A stretch of DNA of 40,244 nucleotides from Bacteroides sp. (GTDB taxonomy: Bacteria > Bacteroidota > Bacteroidia > Bacteroidales > Bacteroidaceae): assembly GCA_017472925.1 (NCBI GenBank), contig JAFUNS010000041.1, positions 1 through 40,244 of the forward strand. The letters run 5' to 3'. Positions 15,614 to 23,435 of this stretch are shown in pieces. The stretch's first letter is position 1. Every line of letters begins with the position of its first letter. The notes under the pieces were generated by a model. It was not told where the DNA came from. It saw only the letters and a list, made by a program, of their open reading frames with translations, and searched no databases. A program made the position numbers and the translations under genes.

Positions 15614-17116
15614 ATGAACAAGGAATTATCTATGAATCCTAATCGTGTGGTGGCCTATTTAGGCAAGCCATGCAAAGAATTTACCAAAGCGGACATTATC
15701 CGCTACATTCAGGAAAACGACATCCGCATGGTGAACTTCATGTATCCCGCCGGTGACGGACGTCTGAAGACACTGAACTTTGTCATCAACAACGAAGCCT
15801 ATCTGGATGCTATCCTGACCTGTGGTGAACGCGTAGACGGTTCAAGCCTCTTCCCTTTCATCGAAGCAGGAAGCAGTGACTTGTACGTCATTCCGCGTTT
15901 CCGTACCGCTTTCCTCGATCCATTTGCCGAAATTCCAACCCTCTCCATGCTCTGTTCCTACTTCAACAAAGACGGAGAACCATTGGAAAGCTCTCCTGAA
16001 AACACATTGCACAAGGCATGCAAGGCTTTCAATGAAGTGACCGGCATGGAATTCCAAGCTATGGGCGAACTGGAATACTACGTAATTGCACCGGATAGCG
16101 GCATGTTCCCGGCTACCGACCAAAAGGGATATCACGAATCAGCTCCATACGCCAAGTTCAATGATTTCCGTACCAAGTGCATGGCTTATATTGCTCAAGC
16201 AGGCGGACAAATCAAGTACGGACACTCGGAAGTGGGCAACTTCACCATCGACGGAAAGATTTACGAACAGAACGAAATAGAATTTCTTCCTGTCAATGCC
16301 GAAGAAGCTGCCGACCAACTGATGGTGGCCAAATGGATTATCCGCAACTTGGCCTATCAATTGGGATATGACATCACCTTCGCTCCGAAGATTACTACCG
16401 GAAAGGCCGGATCGGGATTGCACATCCACATGCGTATTGTAAAGGATGGACAGAACCAGATGCTGGATGGTGGAGTACTCTCGGCTACTGCACGCAAGGC
16501 TATCGCCGGTATGATGGAACTGGCTCCTTCGATTACCTCTTTCGGAAACACCAATCCTACTTCATATTTCCGTTTGGTACCCCACCAGGAAGCACCAACC
16601 AACATCTGTTGGGGAGACCGCAACCGTTCGGTATTGGTACGTGTACCTTTGGGATGGGCTGCCAAGACAGATATGTGCATGACCGCCAACCCGCTTGAAA
16701 GCGAAAGTCATTATGATACCACACAGAAGCAAACGGTAGAAATGCGTTCACCGGACGGTTCGGCCGACTTATACCAACTGATTGCCGGATTGGCTGTTGC
16801 TTGTCGTCACGGTTTTGAATTGGACAATGCACTCGAAATAGCCGAAAAGACATACGTAAATGTAAACATCCACCAAAAAGAAAATGCCGACAAGTTGAAG
16901 GATTTGGCTCAATTGCCCGACAGTTGTGAAGCATCAGCCGACTGTCTGGAAAAACAACGTGCTATTTTTGAACAACATAAGGTATTCAGCCCAGCTATGA
17001 TAGACGGTATCATCAAGAAGCTCCGCTCGTATGGTGACAAGACTTTACGTAGCGAGATTGATGGCAATCAAGAAGAAATGCTGAAATTGGTAAACCGCTA
17101 TTTCCATTGCGGATAA
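15614..17116 (+). CDS. glnA: Glutamine synthetase, type I
   Basis: A 500-residue cytosolic enzyme that makes glutamine from glutamate, ammonia and ATP. Motifs of the class are present: MGELEYYVIAP (first Glu ligands), YEQNEIEFLP, the GKAGSGLHIHMRI loop with the conserved His, NRSVLVRVP, and VEMRSPDGSADLY with the late catalytic Glu/Arg. The regulatory Tyr of the adenylylation motif (KNLYDLPPE) has no counterpart in the C-terminal region (YVNVNIHQKEN), so control by GlnE-type adenylylation is unlikely. Length fits type I, not the 700-residue type III also found in this phylum. The ATG at 15614 lies downstream of the -7 box; upstream in-frame codons are leader. The gene is single. Confidence 0.92.
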   Translation: MNKELSMNPNRVVAYLGKPCKEFTKADIIRYIQENDIRMVNFMYPAGDGRLKTLNFVINNEAYLDAILTCGERVDGSSLFPFIEAGSSDLYVIPRFRTAFLDPFAEIPTLSMLCSYFNKDGEPLESSPENTLHKACKAFNEVTGMEFQAMGELEYYVIAPDSGMFPATDQKGYHESAPYAKFNDFRTKCMAYIAQAGGQIKYGHSEVGNFTIDGKIYEQNEIEFLPVNAEEAADQLMVAKWIIRNLAYQLGYDITFAPKITTGKAGSGLHIHMRIVKDGQNQMLDGGVLSATARKAIAGMMELAPSITSFGNTNPTSYFRLVPHQEAPTNICWGDRNRSVLVRVPLGWAAKTDMCMTANPLESESHYDTTQKQTVEMRSPDGSADLYQLIAGLAVACRHGFELDNALEIAEKTYVNVNIHQKENADKLKDLAQLPDSCEASADCLEKQRAIFEQHKVFSPAMIDGIIKKLRSYGDKTLRSEIDGNQEEMLKLVNRYFHCG

Positions 17117-17178
17117 TAAATCATTTTGAACACAGAGACGGCGCTGTGTCATAATGCAGAATCACGATCAAAATGTCA

Positions 17179-17256
17179 TGTCATTCTGAACGTAGTGAAG
17201 AATCTGAATGCATAAAGTGGATGCAATCAGATTCTTCGCTAACGCTCAGAATGACA
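17179..17256. repeat. Dispersed palindrome, copy 2
   Basis: The left arm 17179-17207 (TGTCATTCTGAACGTAGTGA and onward) and the right arm 17227-17256 are inverse copies with a few differences. The arms match those of the element at 7251-7330. The spacer (17208-17226) is unrelated except that it contains GTGGATGCA, a motif also present in terminator stems. It lies between convergent glutamine synthetase and tRNA genes. The stretch 17117-17178 before it holds only a weak hairpin (CACAG/CTGTG, 17131-17148). Confidence 0.85.
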
Positions 17257-17271
17257 AATGATATAAAATAG

Positions 17272-17299
17272 AAAAAGGATGTATCAACTGATACATCCT
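17272..17299 (-). terminator. Intrinsic terminator of the tRNA operon
   Basis: The inverse repeat AGGATGTATCA / TGATACATCCT (17276-17299) with a minimal loop is followed on the minus strand by TTTTTC. It lies 10 bases past the last tRNA. Confidence 0.85.
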
Positions 17300-17308
17300 C
17301 TTTCTTTG

Positions 17309-17381
17309 AGCGGAAAACGAGGCTCGAACTCGCGACCCTAACCTTGGCAAGGTTATGCTCTACCAACTGAGCTATTTCCGC
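17309..17381 (-). tRNA. tRNA-Gly(GCC), distal copy
   Basis: On the minus strand the gene begins GCGGAAATAGCTCAG, has anticodon loop CTTGCCAAG (anticodon GCC) and the T-arm GTTCGAG, and ends TTTCCGC with discriminator T. The 7-bp acceptor stem pairs fully. The CCA end is not encoded. It is identical in sequence to the copy at 17641-17713. Confidence 0.95.
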
Positions 17382-17393
17382 AATTATATTCTC

Positions 17394-17480
17394 TGGTGAA
17401 GGAAATGAGACTCGAACTCACACGACAATACTGTCACTACCCCCTCAAAGTAGCGCGTCTACCAATTCCGCCATTCCTCC
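17394..17480 (-). tRNA. tRNA-Leu(GAG)
   Basis: An 87-base class II tRNA: starts GGAGGAATGGCGGAATTGG, anticodon loop TTGAGGG (GAG), long variable arm, T-arm GTTCGAGTC. The acceptor stem pairs with one G-U. Unlike its neighbours it ends in an encoded ACCA (discriminator plus CCA). Confidence 0.94.
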
Positions 17481-17509
17481 GAGAACAAATGAATCCTGCT
17501 TCTTACTTG

Positions 17510-17590
17510 TGCCCAGAACAGGACTCGAACCTGCACGTCTCTCAACACTCGCACCTGAAACGAGCGCGTCTACCATTCCGCCACCTGGGC
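17510..17590 (-). tRNA. tRNA-Leu(CAG)
   Basis: A class II tRNA starting GCCCAGGTGGCGGAATGG, with anticodon loop TTCAGGT (CAG), a long variable arm and T-arm GTTCGAGTC, ending CTGGGC with discriminator A. CCA is not encoded. Confidence 0.94.
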
Positions 17591-17640
17591 TTGTAGTAAA
17601 GTAACACTCTCGTTACTCGCGCAAGATTCTTCTTTATTTG

Positions 17641-17713
17641 AGCGGAAAACGAGGCTCGAACTCGCGACCCTAACCTTGGCAAGGTTATGCTCTACCAACT
17701 GAGCTATTTCCGC
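17641..17713 (-). tRNA. tRNA-Gly(GCC), promoter-proximal copy
   Basis: First gene of the tRNA operon on the minus strand. It is identical to the tRNA-Gly at 17309-17381, including the flanking TTTGA before the gene on the plus strand, which points to a duplication. Anticodon GCC; CCA not encoded. Confidence 0.95.
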
Positions 17714-17765
17714 AACTTTATGCTCTCAAGAAGCAACCTTAAAGGTTATTTCCCGATTGCGGATG

Positions 17766-17796
17766 CAAAGGTAGTGCTTTTTCGTAAACTACCAAA
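17766..17796 (-). promoter_or_regulatory. Promoter of the Gly-Leu-Leu-Gly tRNA operon
   Basis: On the minus strand: TTTG at 17793-17796, 19-base spacer, TACCTTTG at 17766-17773, about 52 bases before the first tRNA. Both boxes match the consensus exactly. Confidence 0.87.
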
Positions 17797-17831
17797 ACTT
17801 TTGCAGACTTTTTTGCATCCGCATTATTATT

Positions 17832-20153
17832 TTATCCGATTACTTTAAATCGGGCAAACTTAAGCAAAAGCTGTTTTTCACCCGCATTACGGAACTTAAC
17901 TGTAGCCTTGCAATTGTCTCCTACTCCCTCAACTTTCATCACTTCTCCTATACCAAAACGTTCATGCTCAATGACATTACCCACCTGCAAAGCGCTTGAT
18001 ACAACTCCTGTCGACGGACGAGGAGAAGATGCCGAAACTCGCATAAACTTGGGTGGGGACACCGGACGTACAGATTCAACACGCGGACGTTCAGACTTGA
18101 CTTCAGGATGAGTAGAAAATGAAGTAAAACGAGGTGAAGGTTGAAAACGAGGAGTATTATCAACAGACCGACGAATCGCTTGTTCTTCTTGCGGCACACT
18201 TAAATAACGGACATCAATATCTTTCAAGAAACGACTGGGACTACTGAATTCCATCTTTCCATACTTGAAACGACTCTTGGCAAACGACAAGAAACAATGG
18301 TCCTCAGCACGAGTGATAGCCACATAGAACAAACGACGTTCTTCCTCCAATTCCCGATACGAATTCATGGACAACTGACTGGGGAAAAGGTTCTCTTCCA
18401 ATCCTACTACAAACACATTCTTGAATTCCAAACCTTTGGCCGAATGGATAGTCATTAGTGTTATCTTTTCCGTATCGCCTTCCTTGTCAGTATCCTGATC
18501 GGTAAGCAAAGAAATCTCCGACAAGTAATCGGTAAGCATCACGTGTTCATTACCTTCTTCGCGACGGGTAGCACAAAAGTCGTGAATACCATTCACCAGT
18601 TCTTCAATATTCTCCTGGCGACTCAAATTTTCGGGTGTCCGGTCTTGATAGATTTCATTCATGATACCCGATTGACGTACAATAGCACTCCCCACTTCGT
18701 AGGCATCTTTCTCTTGCGCTGCAAGGATAAAGCCCTCAATTAATTCTCTAAATCCTTGTAACTTGGTATGCGTACCTTTGTTGATGTTCAAACCATATTC
18801 CAAAGGTGCTACCAACACTTTCCATAAGCTGACATTATATTCATTGGCTGCTCCTAAGATCTTATTAAGTGTGGTATCGCCTATTCCCCGGGCCGGATAA
18901 TTCAATACTCGTTTAAAGGCTTCTTCGTCATTGGGGTTTACAGCCAAACGGAAATAAGAAACCACATCCTTCACTTCCTTACGTTGGTAGAAAGACAAGC
19001 CACCATATATTTTATAAGGAAGAGTACGCTTACGCAAAGCCTCTTCAAAAATACGGCTCTGCGCATTAGTTCGATATAATACGGCAAAATCACTATAGGC
19101 GTAGCCTTCACGGTGATGCAACTGATTGATTTTATTGGCTACAATATCTCCTTCTTCTACATCACTATAAGCATTGAACACTCCAATTGGATCTCCCTTA
19201 TCCTTTTGTGAAAATACCTCTTTATGTATTTGTTCGCTATTCTTGGCAATCAAACTATTGGCCGCACATACAATGGTTTGCGTGGAACGGTAATTCTGCT
19301 CAAGCTTGAAGAGTTTCGCTCCCCGATATATTTGTGTAAACTTCAATATATTGTCAATGTTCGCACCACGGAAGGAATAGATACTCTGGGCATCATCACC
19401 TACTACACATACACGCTGCCGTTCTTGAGTAAGCTGAAGTACGATGCTATGTTGGGCAAAGTTGGTGTCTTGGTATTCGTCTACCAACACATAATGAAAC
19501 TGGGAGACATATTTATCGCGGATAGACGGATAATCTTTAAATAATAAATAGGTATAGACCAGTAAGTCGTCAAAATCCATCGCATCACTCTGACGACAAC
19601 GCTCCCAATAACGTCGATAGATATCGCGAGTAGCAGGAACCTTGGCATCCATATCACTCCGATAAATATTCCCATCGGCTGCATAAGCATCGGGCAAGAT
19701 CAACCGGTTCTTGGCATTACTGATGCGCGACTGAATCATACCAGGCTTATACACCTTATCGTCCAGTTGCATTTCTTTGACAATACTCTTAATCAAGCTT
19801 TTGGAATCCGATGAGTCATAGATGGTAAAATTAGAAGTAAAACCAATGGTTTGCGATTCCATACGTAGAATACGTGAAAAAATGGAATGAAAAGTACCCA
19901 TCCATAAATAACGGGCACGGTCGCCCACTTGTCGGGCTATACGTTCCTTCATCTCACGTGCCGCCTTGTTGGTAAAAGTGAGTGCCAGGATGTTCCAAGG
20001 ATCATATCCCAACTCCAACAAATGTGCAATCTTATAAGTAAGTACACGTGTCTTTCCAGAACCTGCTCCGGCAATCACCAGCGAAGGTCCGTCATTATAA
20101 AGTACAGCTGCACGCTGCCCATCGTTCAGTTCATCCAAATAATGCTTATCCAT
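17832..20153 (-). CDS. pcrA: UvrD/PcrA/Rep-type superfamily 1 DNA helicase
   Basis: A 773-residue ATP-dependent 3'-5' DNA helicase used in repair and in clearing protein from DNA. Motifs in order: Q-motif LNDGQRAAV, Walker A AGAGSGKTR (28-36), ALTFTNKAAREM, Walker B VLVDEYQDTN, motif III VVGDDAQSIYSFRGA, motif IV QNYRST, motif V MTIHSAKGLEFKNVF, motif VI RRLFYVAITRAED. A disordered Pro/Ser/Arg-rich linker (about 685-725) leads to a Tudor-like end (VIEHERFGIGEVMKVEG), as in PcrA, where it contacts RNA polymerase. The frame is open to a GTG at 20174, but that codon is inside the -7 box, so the ATG at 20153 is the start. Confidence 0.94.
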   Translation of the reverse strand: MDKHYLDELNDGQRAAVLYNDGPSLVIAGAGSGKTRVLTYKIAHLLELGYDPWNILALTFTNKAAREMKERIARQVGDRARYLWMGTFHSIFSRILRMESQTIGFTSNFTIYDSSDSKSLIKSIVKEMQLDDKVYKPGMIQSRISNAKNRLILPDAYAADGNIYRSDMDAKVPATRDIYRRYWERCRQSDAMDFDDLLVYTYLLFKDYPSIRDKYVSQFHYVLVDEYQDTNFAQHSIVLQLTQERQRVCVVGDDAQSIYSFRGANIDNILKFTQIYRGAKLFKLEQNYRSTQTIVCAANSLIAKNSEQIHKEVFSQKDKGDPIGVFNAYSDVEEGDIVANKINQLHHREGYAYSDFAVLYRTNAQSRIFEEALRKRTLPYKIYGGLSFYQRKEVKDVVSYFRLAVNPNDEEAFKRVLNYPARGIGDTTLNKILGAANEYNVSLWKVLVAPLEYGLNINKGTHTKLQGFRELIEGFILAAQEKDAYEVGSAIVRQSGIMNEIYQDRTPENLSRQENIEELVNGIHDFCATRREEGNEHVMLTDYLSEISLLTDQDTDKEGDTEKITLMTIHSAKGLEFKNVFVVGLEENLFPSQLSMNSYRELEEERRLFYVAITRAEDHCFLSFAKSRFKYGKMEFSSPSRFLKDIDVRYLSVPQEEQAIRRSVDNTPRFQPSPRFTSFSTHPEVKSERPRVESVRPVSPPKFMRVSASSPRPSTGVVSSALQVGNVIEHERFGIGEVMKVEGVGDNCKATVKFRNAGEKQLLLKFARFKVIG

Positions 20154-20173
20154 TGTCTTCTGTTTTCGGAGCA

Positions 20174-20181
20174 CAAAGATA
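20174..20181 (-). promoter_or_regulatory. -7 box (TATCTTTG) of the helicase gene
   Basis: On the minus strand TATCTTTG matches TAnnTTTG and lies 20 bases before the ATG at 20153. This leaves a very short leader and excludes the upstream GTG as start. The -33 box is not clear. Confidence 0.68.
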
Positions 20182-20269
20182 GGGAAAGTTTATGTTTATC
20201 TGAACTTTTCGCAGTGTAATAATGTTATAGTTTCAAATCAATTTCTTCATCGTATATATAGTTGTTTCA

Positions 20270-20310
20270 TGTAGGTGCGGATGTGTAGCGATACACAACC
20301 GTACCTTACA
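20270..20310. repeat. Palindromic element between divergent genes
   Basis: The left arm TGTAGGTGCGGATGTGT (20270-20286) and right arm ACACAACCGTACCTTACA (20293-20310) pair with two mismatches and a one-base bulge around a 6-base loop. It lies upstream of both the helicase and thiE-like promoters, so it is not a terminator of either. It resembles a dispersed intergenic palindrome; one copy is in the window. Confidence 0.65.
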
Positions 20311-20358
20311 TTATCTTTAAATAAGATAAGATTCATAATAAAAAGTAAATGAATTTGT

Positions 20359-20389
20359 TTTGTTCTTCGCTCACCTTTCACTATCTTTG
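20359..20389 (+). promoter_or_regulatory. Promoter of the ThiE/TenI-like gene
   Basis: TTTG at 20359-20362, 19-base spacer, TATCTTTG at 20382-20389, then 25 bases to the ATG. It is a perfect match to the consensus. No thiamine (TPP) riboswitch is seen in the short leader. Confidence 0.86.
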
Positions 20390-20414
20390 CCATTGTGTAT
20401 TTAGTTGAAAGAGT

Positions 20415-21023
20415 ATGAAACTAATTCTGATAACACCTCCCAATTACTTCGTGGAGGAGGATAAAATTATAACCGCCCTTTTCGAAGAAGGACTGGATAT
20501 ATTACATTTGCGTAAACCGGATACTACACCTATCTATGCAGAACGGTTGTTGACACTGATTCCGGAGCAATATCACAAACGAATTGTAGTTCATGATCAC
20601 TTCTATCTGAAAGACGAATATCGGTTGAAAGGTATTCATTTGAATAATCGAAATCCAGATATACCCCACAATTACAAAGGACACATAAGTTGTTCATGCC
20701 ATTCTCTAGAAGAAGTGAAAGAACGCAAACGAGCATTCGATTATGTATTTCTAAGTCCTGTTTTTGACAGCATTTCCAAGTTGAATTATAATGCAATCTA
20801 TACAGACAAAGAATTGAAACAAGCTCATAAAGCCGGTATCATAGATAAAAAAGTCATTGCTTTAGGAGGTATAGATACAGATAATATTGCAAAAGTAAAG
20901 AAAATAGGTTTTGGAGGAGTAGCAATTTTGGGTGCACTGTGGAATAAGTTTGATTTATGCAATACCAATGACTATAAAGATTTGATAGAGCATTTCAAGA
21001 AACTGAAAAAGCTGGCCGATTAG
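20415..21023 (+). CDS. Thiamine phosphate synthase-like protein (ThiE/TenI family)
   Basis: A 202-residue TIM-barrel protein of the ThiE/TenI family. ThiE joins HMP pyrophosphate and thiazole phosphate to make thiamine phosphate; TenI isomerises the thiazole precursor. Recognisable are ILHLRKP (strand 2), VVHDHFYLKDEYRLKGIHLNN (strands 3-4, in two parts), SCSCHSLEE, DYVFLSPVFDSISK and VIALGGIDTDNI with FGGVAIL. The motif usually written QLREK in ThiE reads HLRKP here, so a TenI-like or other role cannot be excluded. No other thi genes and no TPP riboswitch are nearby. It has its own promoter, and prs follows with a separate one. Confidence 0.78.
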   Translation: MKLILITPPNYFVEEDKIITALFEEGLDILHLRKPDTTPIYAERLLTLIPEQYHKRIVVHDHFYLKDEYRLKGIHLNNRNPDIPHNYKGHISCSCHSLEEVKERKRAFDYVFLSPVFDSISKLNYNAIYTDKELKQAHKAGIIDKKVIALGGIDTDNIAKVKKIGFGGVAILGALWNKFDLCNTNDYKDLIEHFKKLKKLAD

Positions 21024-21024
21024 T

Positions 21025-21054
21025 TTTGTATTCTAATTATAATACGTACATTTG
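21025..21054 (+). promoter_or_regulatory. Promoter of prs
   Basis: TTTG at 21025-21028, 18-base spacer, TACATTTG at 21047-21054, then 42 bases to the ATG. The -33 box begins two bases after the preceding stop codon. Confidence 0.78.
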
Positions 21055-21096
21055 CAGTAAAATTTAAAATAACAGAATTTATCTAACCAAATAATA

Positions 21097-22035
21097 ATGA
21101 GCAGTACATCTCCTTTTAAAGTATTCTCGGGAACAAACTCGAGATACCTTGCAGAAAAAATTTGCAAGAGCTTAGGTTGTAATTTGGGGAATATGAACAT
21201 CACACATTTTGCTGATGGTGAGTTTGCCGTTTCCTTTGAAGAGTCTATCCGTGGCTCTCATGTTTTTCTGGTTCAATCTACTTTCCCCAATTCCGATAAT
21301 TTAATGGAATTGTTGCTGATGATTGATGCCGCCAAACGAGCATCAGCCAAAAGTATCATCGCTGTTATTCCTTACTTCGGTTGGGCACGTCAAGATAGAA
21401 AAGACAAACCACGCGTATCTATCGGTGCCAAGTTGGTTGCTGACTTGCTGAGTGTAGCCGGTATAGACCGTTTGATTACCATGGATCTTCATGCCGACCA
21501 GATTCAAGGTTTCTTCGACATTCCTGTTGACCACCTTTATGCATCGGGCATTTTTGCTCCGTACATCCAATCATTGAATTTGGAAAACTTGGTTATCGCT
21601 ACCCCAGACGTAGGTGGTTCCAAACGTGCTAGCACTTATTCCAAATACTTGGATGTTCCCTTGGTACTTTGTAACAAGACCCGTGCAAGAGCCAACGTAG
21701 TGGCTTCCATCCAAATTATTGGTGATGTAAAAGACAAAGACGTTATCATTATAGACGACATGGTTGATACAGCAGGTACCATAACCAAAGCTGCAGATGT
21801 AATGAAAGAAGCCGGTGCCCGTTCCGTACGTGCCATTGCTTCACATTGTGTTATGTCCGACCCAGCATCAGAACGTGTACAGAATTCACATTTGGAAGAA
21901 ATTGTATTTACCGATAGTATTCCATATTCTAACCGTTGCGCCAAGGTTAAGCAACTGAGCATAGCCGATATGTTTGCCGAAGCCATTATCCGCGTAATGA
22001 ACAATCAATCTATTTCAGACCAATACATTATTTAA
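21097..22035 (+). CDS. prs: Ribose-phosphate pyrophosphokinase
   Basis: A 312-residue cytosolic enzyme that makes PRPP from ribose 5-phosphate and ATP, feeding purine, pyrimidine, histidine and NAD synthesis. It has the class I signatures: FSGTNSRYLAEKI at the start, FADGEFAVSFEESIRG, the ATP-loop region IPYFGWARQDRK, MDLHADQIQGFFDIPVDHL (in two motifs) and the PRPP loop VIIIDDMVDTAGTI. Length is normal for the family. It is followed by a strong bidirectional terminator. Confidence 0.97.
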   Translation: MSSTSPFKVFSGTNSRYLAEKICKSLGCNLGNMNITHFADGEFAVSFEESIRGSHVFLVQSTFPNSDNLMELLLMIDAAKRASAKSIIAVIPYFGWARQDRKDKPRVSIGAKLVADLLSVAGIDRLITMDLHADQIQGFFDIPVDHLYASGIFAPYIQSLNLENLVIATPDVGGSKRASTYSKYLDVPLVLCNKTRARANVVASIQIIGDVKDKDVIIIDDMVDTAGTITKAADVMKEAGARSVRAIASHCVMSDPASERVQNSHLEEIVFTDSIPYSNRCAKVKQLSIADMFAEAIIRVMNNQSISDQYII

Positions 22036-22049
22036 TAATGATACAAATA

Positions 22050-22087
22050 AAAAAAGTGGATGTGTATTTCTACACATCCACTTTTTT
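22050..22087. terminator. Bidirectional terminator between prs and the pot operon
   Basis: A perfect 17-bp stem: AAAAAAGTGGATGTGTA (22050-22066), loop TTTC, and its exact inverse (22071-22087). The A- and T-runs make it work in both directions, for prs (+) and the polyamine transporter operon (-). Confidence 0.92.
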
Positions 22088-22090
22088 ATG

Positions 22091-23431
22091 TCATTTCTTT
22101 ACGCGTCTTTTCTTTCTATTATGGGTTCGTTGATGCATACGGCGATATTTGTTCACCTTGCTCACCACAAGCCATACGAACAAAGCACCGAATACAGCAA
22201 AGATAATCAAAACAATACCGGTATTCAAATTGTCACCTTTTACACGGCTCCACATTTCAAGTACCTTTTCCAAATCTTCTTTCTTGCTGAAATCCCGAAT
22301 AACGGCGCAACGTTCTATTACTTTCTTATCAGGATATTGTACAGGGTCAACCTGAACACTATCAGCCTCCGGACCAAAGAAATAGCTCAGATCAGAGAAA
22401 TTCTCCAATGTGGTATCTATCTTCGTTTCCAATATTTCAGGAGTAGCTACAGCACTTACATAACCAATGGCATCCATATTGCGCATAGCAATATCCGGAC
22501 GACACATGTAGTTAATGAAATAACTGGCAGCCTTCACATTGCGGGCATACTTAGGAATTACCCATCCATCAAACCATACATTACTACCTTCTATAGGAAC
22601 AACATAATCAAGTGATACATCCACATCTGCAGCTTCTTCAATAGCCCACACAGCATCGCCACTCCATGTAAAGTTTAGCCAAACCTTTCCTTTGGTCATC
22701 ATTTCTTTACCAAAGTCAGCTTCCCAACCTGCAATATTGGGTTTCATCTTTTTCAAGTATTCTTCTGCAGTAGCAATAGCCTCTACGGAGTTGTCGTTCA
22801 TCAACTGTTCTACGGTCACTTCTCCTTTTGCCAAACGATCGGCATTGGCATATATAATGGCCAACCCATAACAATCACGATACGAATCCTTCATCAAAAT
22901 CTTATTATTGAATTTAGGATTCCAAAGGCTTTCGCAAGTCAAAGCCTCTTCTTCGGTTACTAAGTCTGTATTATAAAGCACACCTGCCGTACCCCACATG
23001 TAAGCTACCGCATAATCAGTCACCTTACGTTCATCAAAACTCATTTTATTCAACTCATCTTGAATATAAGGTGCCAATAAATGTATATAATCGGGGGTAT
23101 CGCCAAAGTTTCGATCAATAGGTTGCAGAATATTCTTCTTCATCATTCGTTCGATGATGTATTCAGAAGGGCACACCACATCAAAATCCTCATGCCCTCG
23201 TTCAATCTTTGTAAGCATGATTTCATTGATATCAAACACTTGATAGATAACTTCAATATCCTCTCCCGTCTGTTCTTTATACCACTCGGGGAACTCAGCC
23301 AATACTTCTTCATCGATATAGTCGGCCCAATTATAGATTTTCAAGATATGGCTACGCTCTTCCTGAGAACGCTGGCAAGCTCCCAACGTTAAGAGTGCTG
23401 CCAACAAGAATATATACTTCATTCCTTTCAT
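22091..23431 (-). CDS. potD: Polyamine ABC transporter substrate-binding lipoprotein (PotD-like) with C-terminal membrane segment
   Basis: A 446-residue periplasmic binding protein of the spermidine/putrescine family. The signal peptide ends in LGAC (lipidated Cys 19). The mature protein starts with HILKIYNWADYIDEEVL, the PotD hallmark, and has WGTAGVLYNTDLV, NFTWSGDAVWAIEE and VWFDGWVIPKYARN in order. Odd feature: after the binding domain come a hydrophobic helix (about 405-423, GIVLIIFAVFGALFVWLVV) and a very basic tail ending NRKKRRVKK, so it may be held in the inner membrane at both ends. Start chosen at 23431: it has AAAGGA eight bases upstream and begins four bases after the potC stop. 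Last gene of the potABCD operon. Confidence 0.92.
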   Translation of the reverse strand: MKGMKYIFLLAALLTLGACQRSQEERSHILKIYNWADYIDEEVLAEFPEWYKEQTGEDIEVIYQVFDINEIMLTKIERGHEDFDVVCPSEYIIERMMKKNILQPIDRNFGDTPDYIHLLAPYIQDELNKMSFDERKVTDYAVAYMWGTAGVLYNTDLVTEEEALTCESLWNPKFNNKILMKDSYRDCYGLAIIYANADRLAKGEVTVEQLMNDNSVEAIATAEEYLKKMKPNIAGWEADFGKEMMTKGKVWLNFTWSGDAVWAIEEAADVDVSLDYVVPIEGSNVWFDGWVIPKYARNVKAASYFINYMCRPDIAMRNMDAIGYVSAVATPEILETKIDTTLENFSDLSYFFGPEADSVQVDPVQYPDKKVIERCAVIRDFSKKEDLEKVLEMWSRVKGDNLNTGIVLIIFAVFGALFVWLVVSKVNKYRRMHQRTHNRKKRRVKK

Positions 23432-23435
23432 TTGC

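Noticed and set aside
17181-17366. ORF on the minus strand with LSVSEES-type sequence
   Set aside because: It is a translation of the palindromic repeat and a tRNA-Gly gene, not a protein gene.
17396-17596. ORF across the tRNA-Leu genes on the plus strand
   Set aside because: It is the antisense of two tRNA genes; its sequence is set by tRNA structure.
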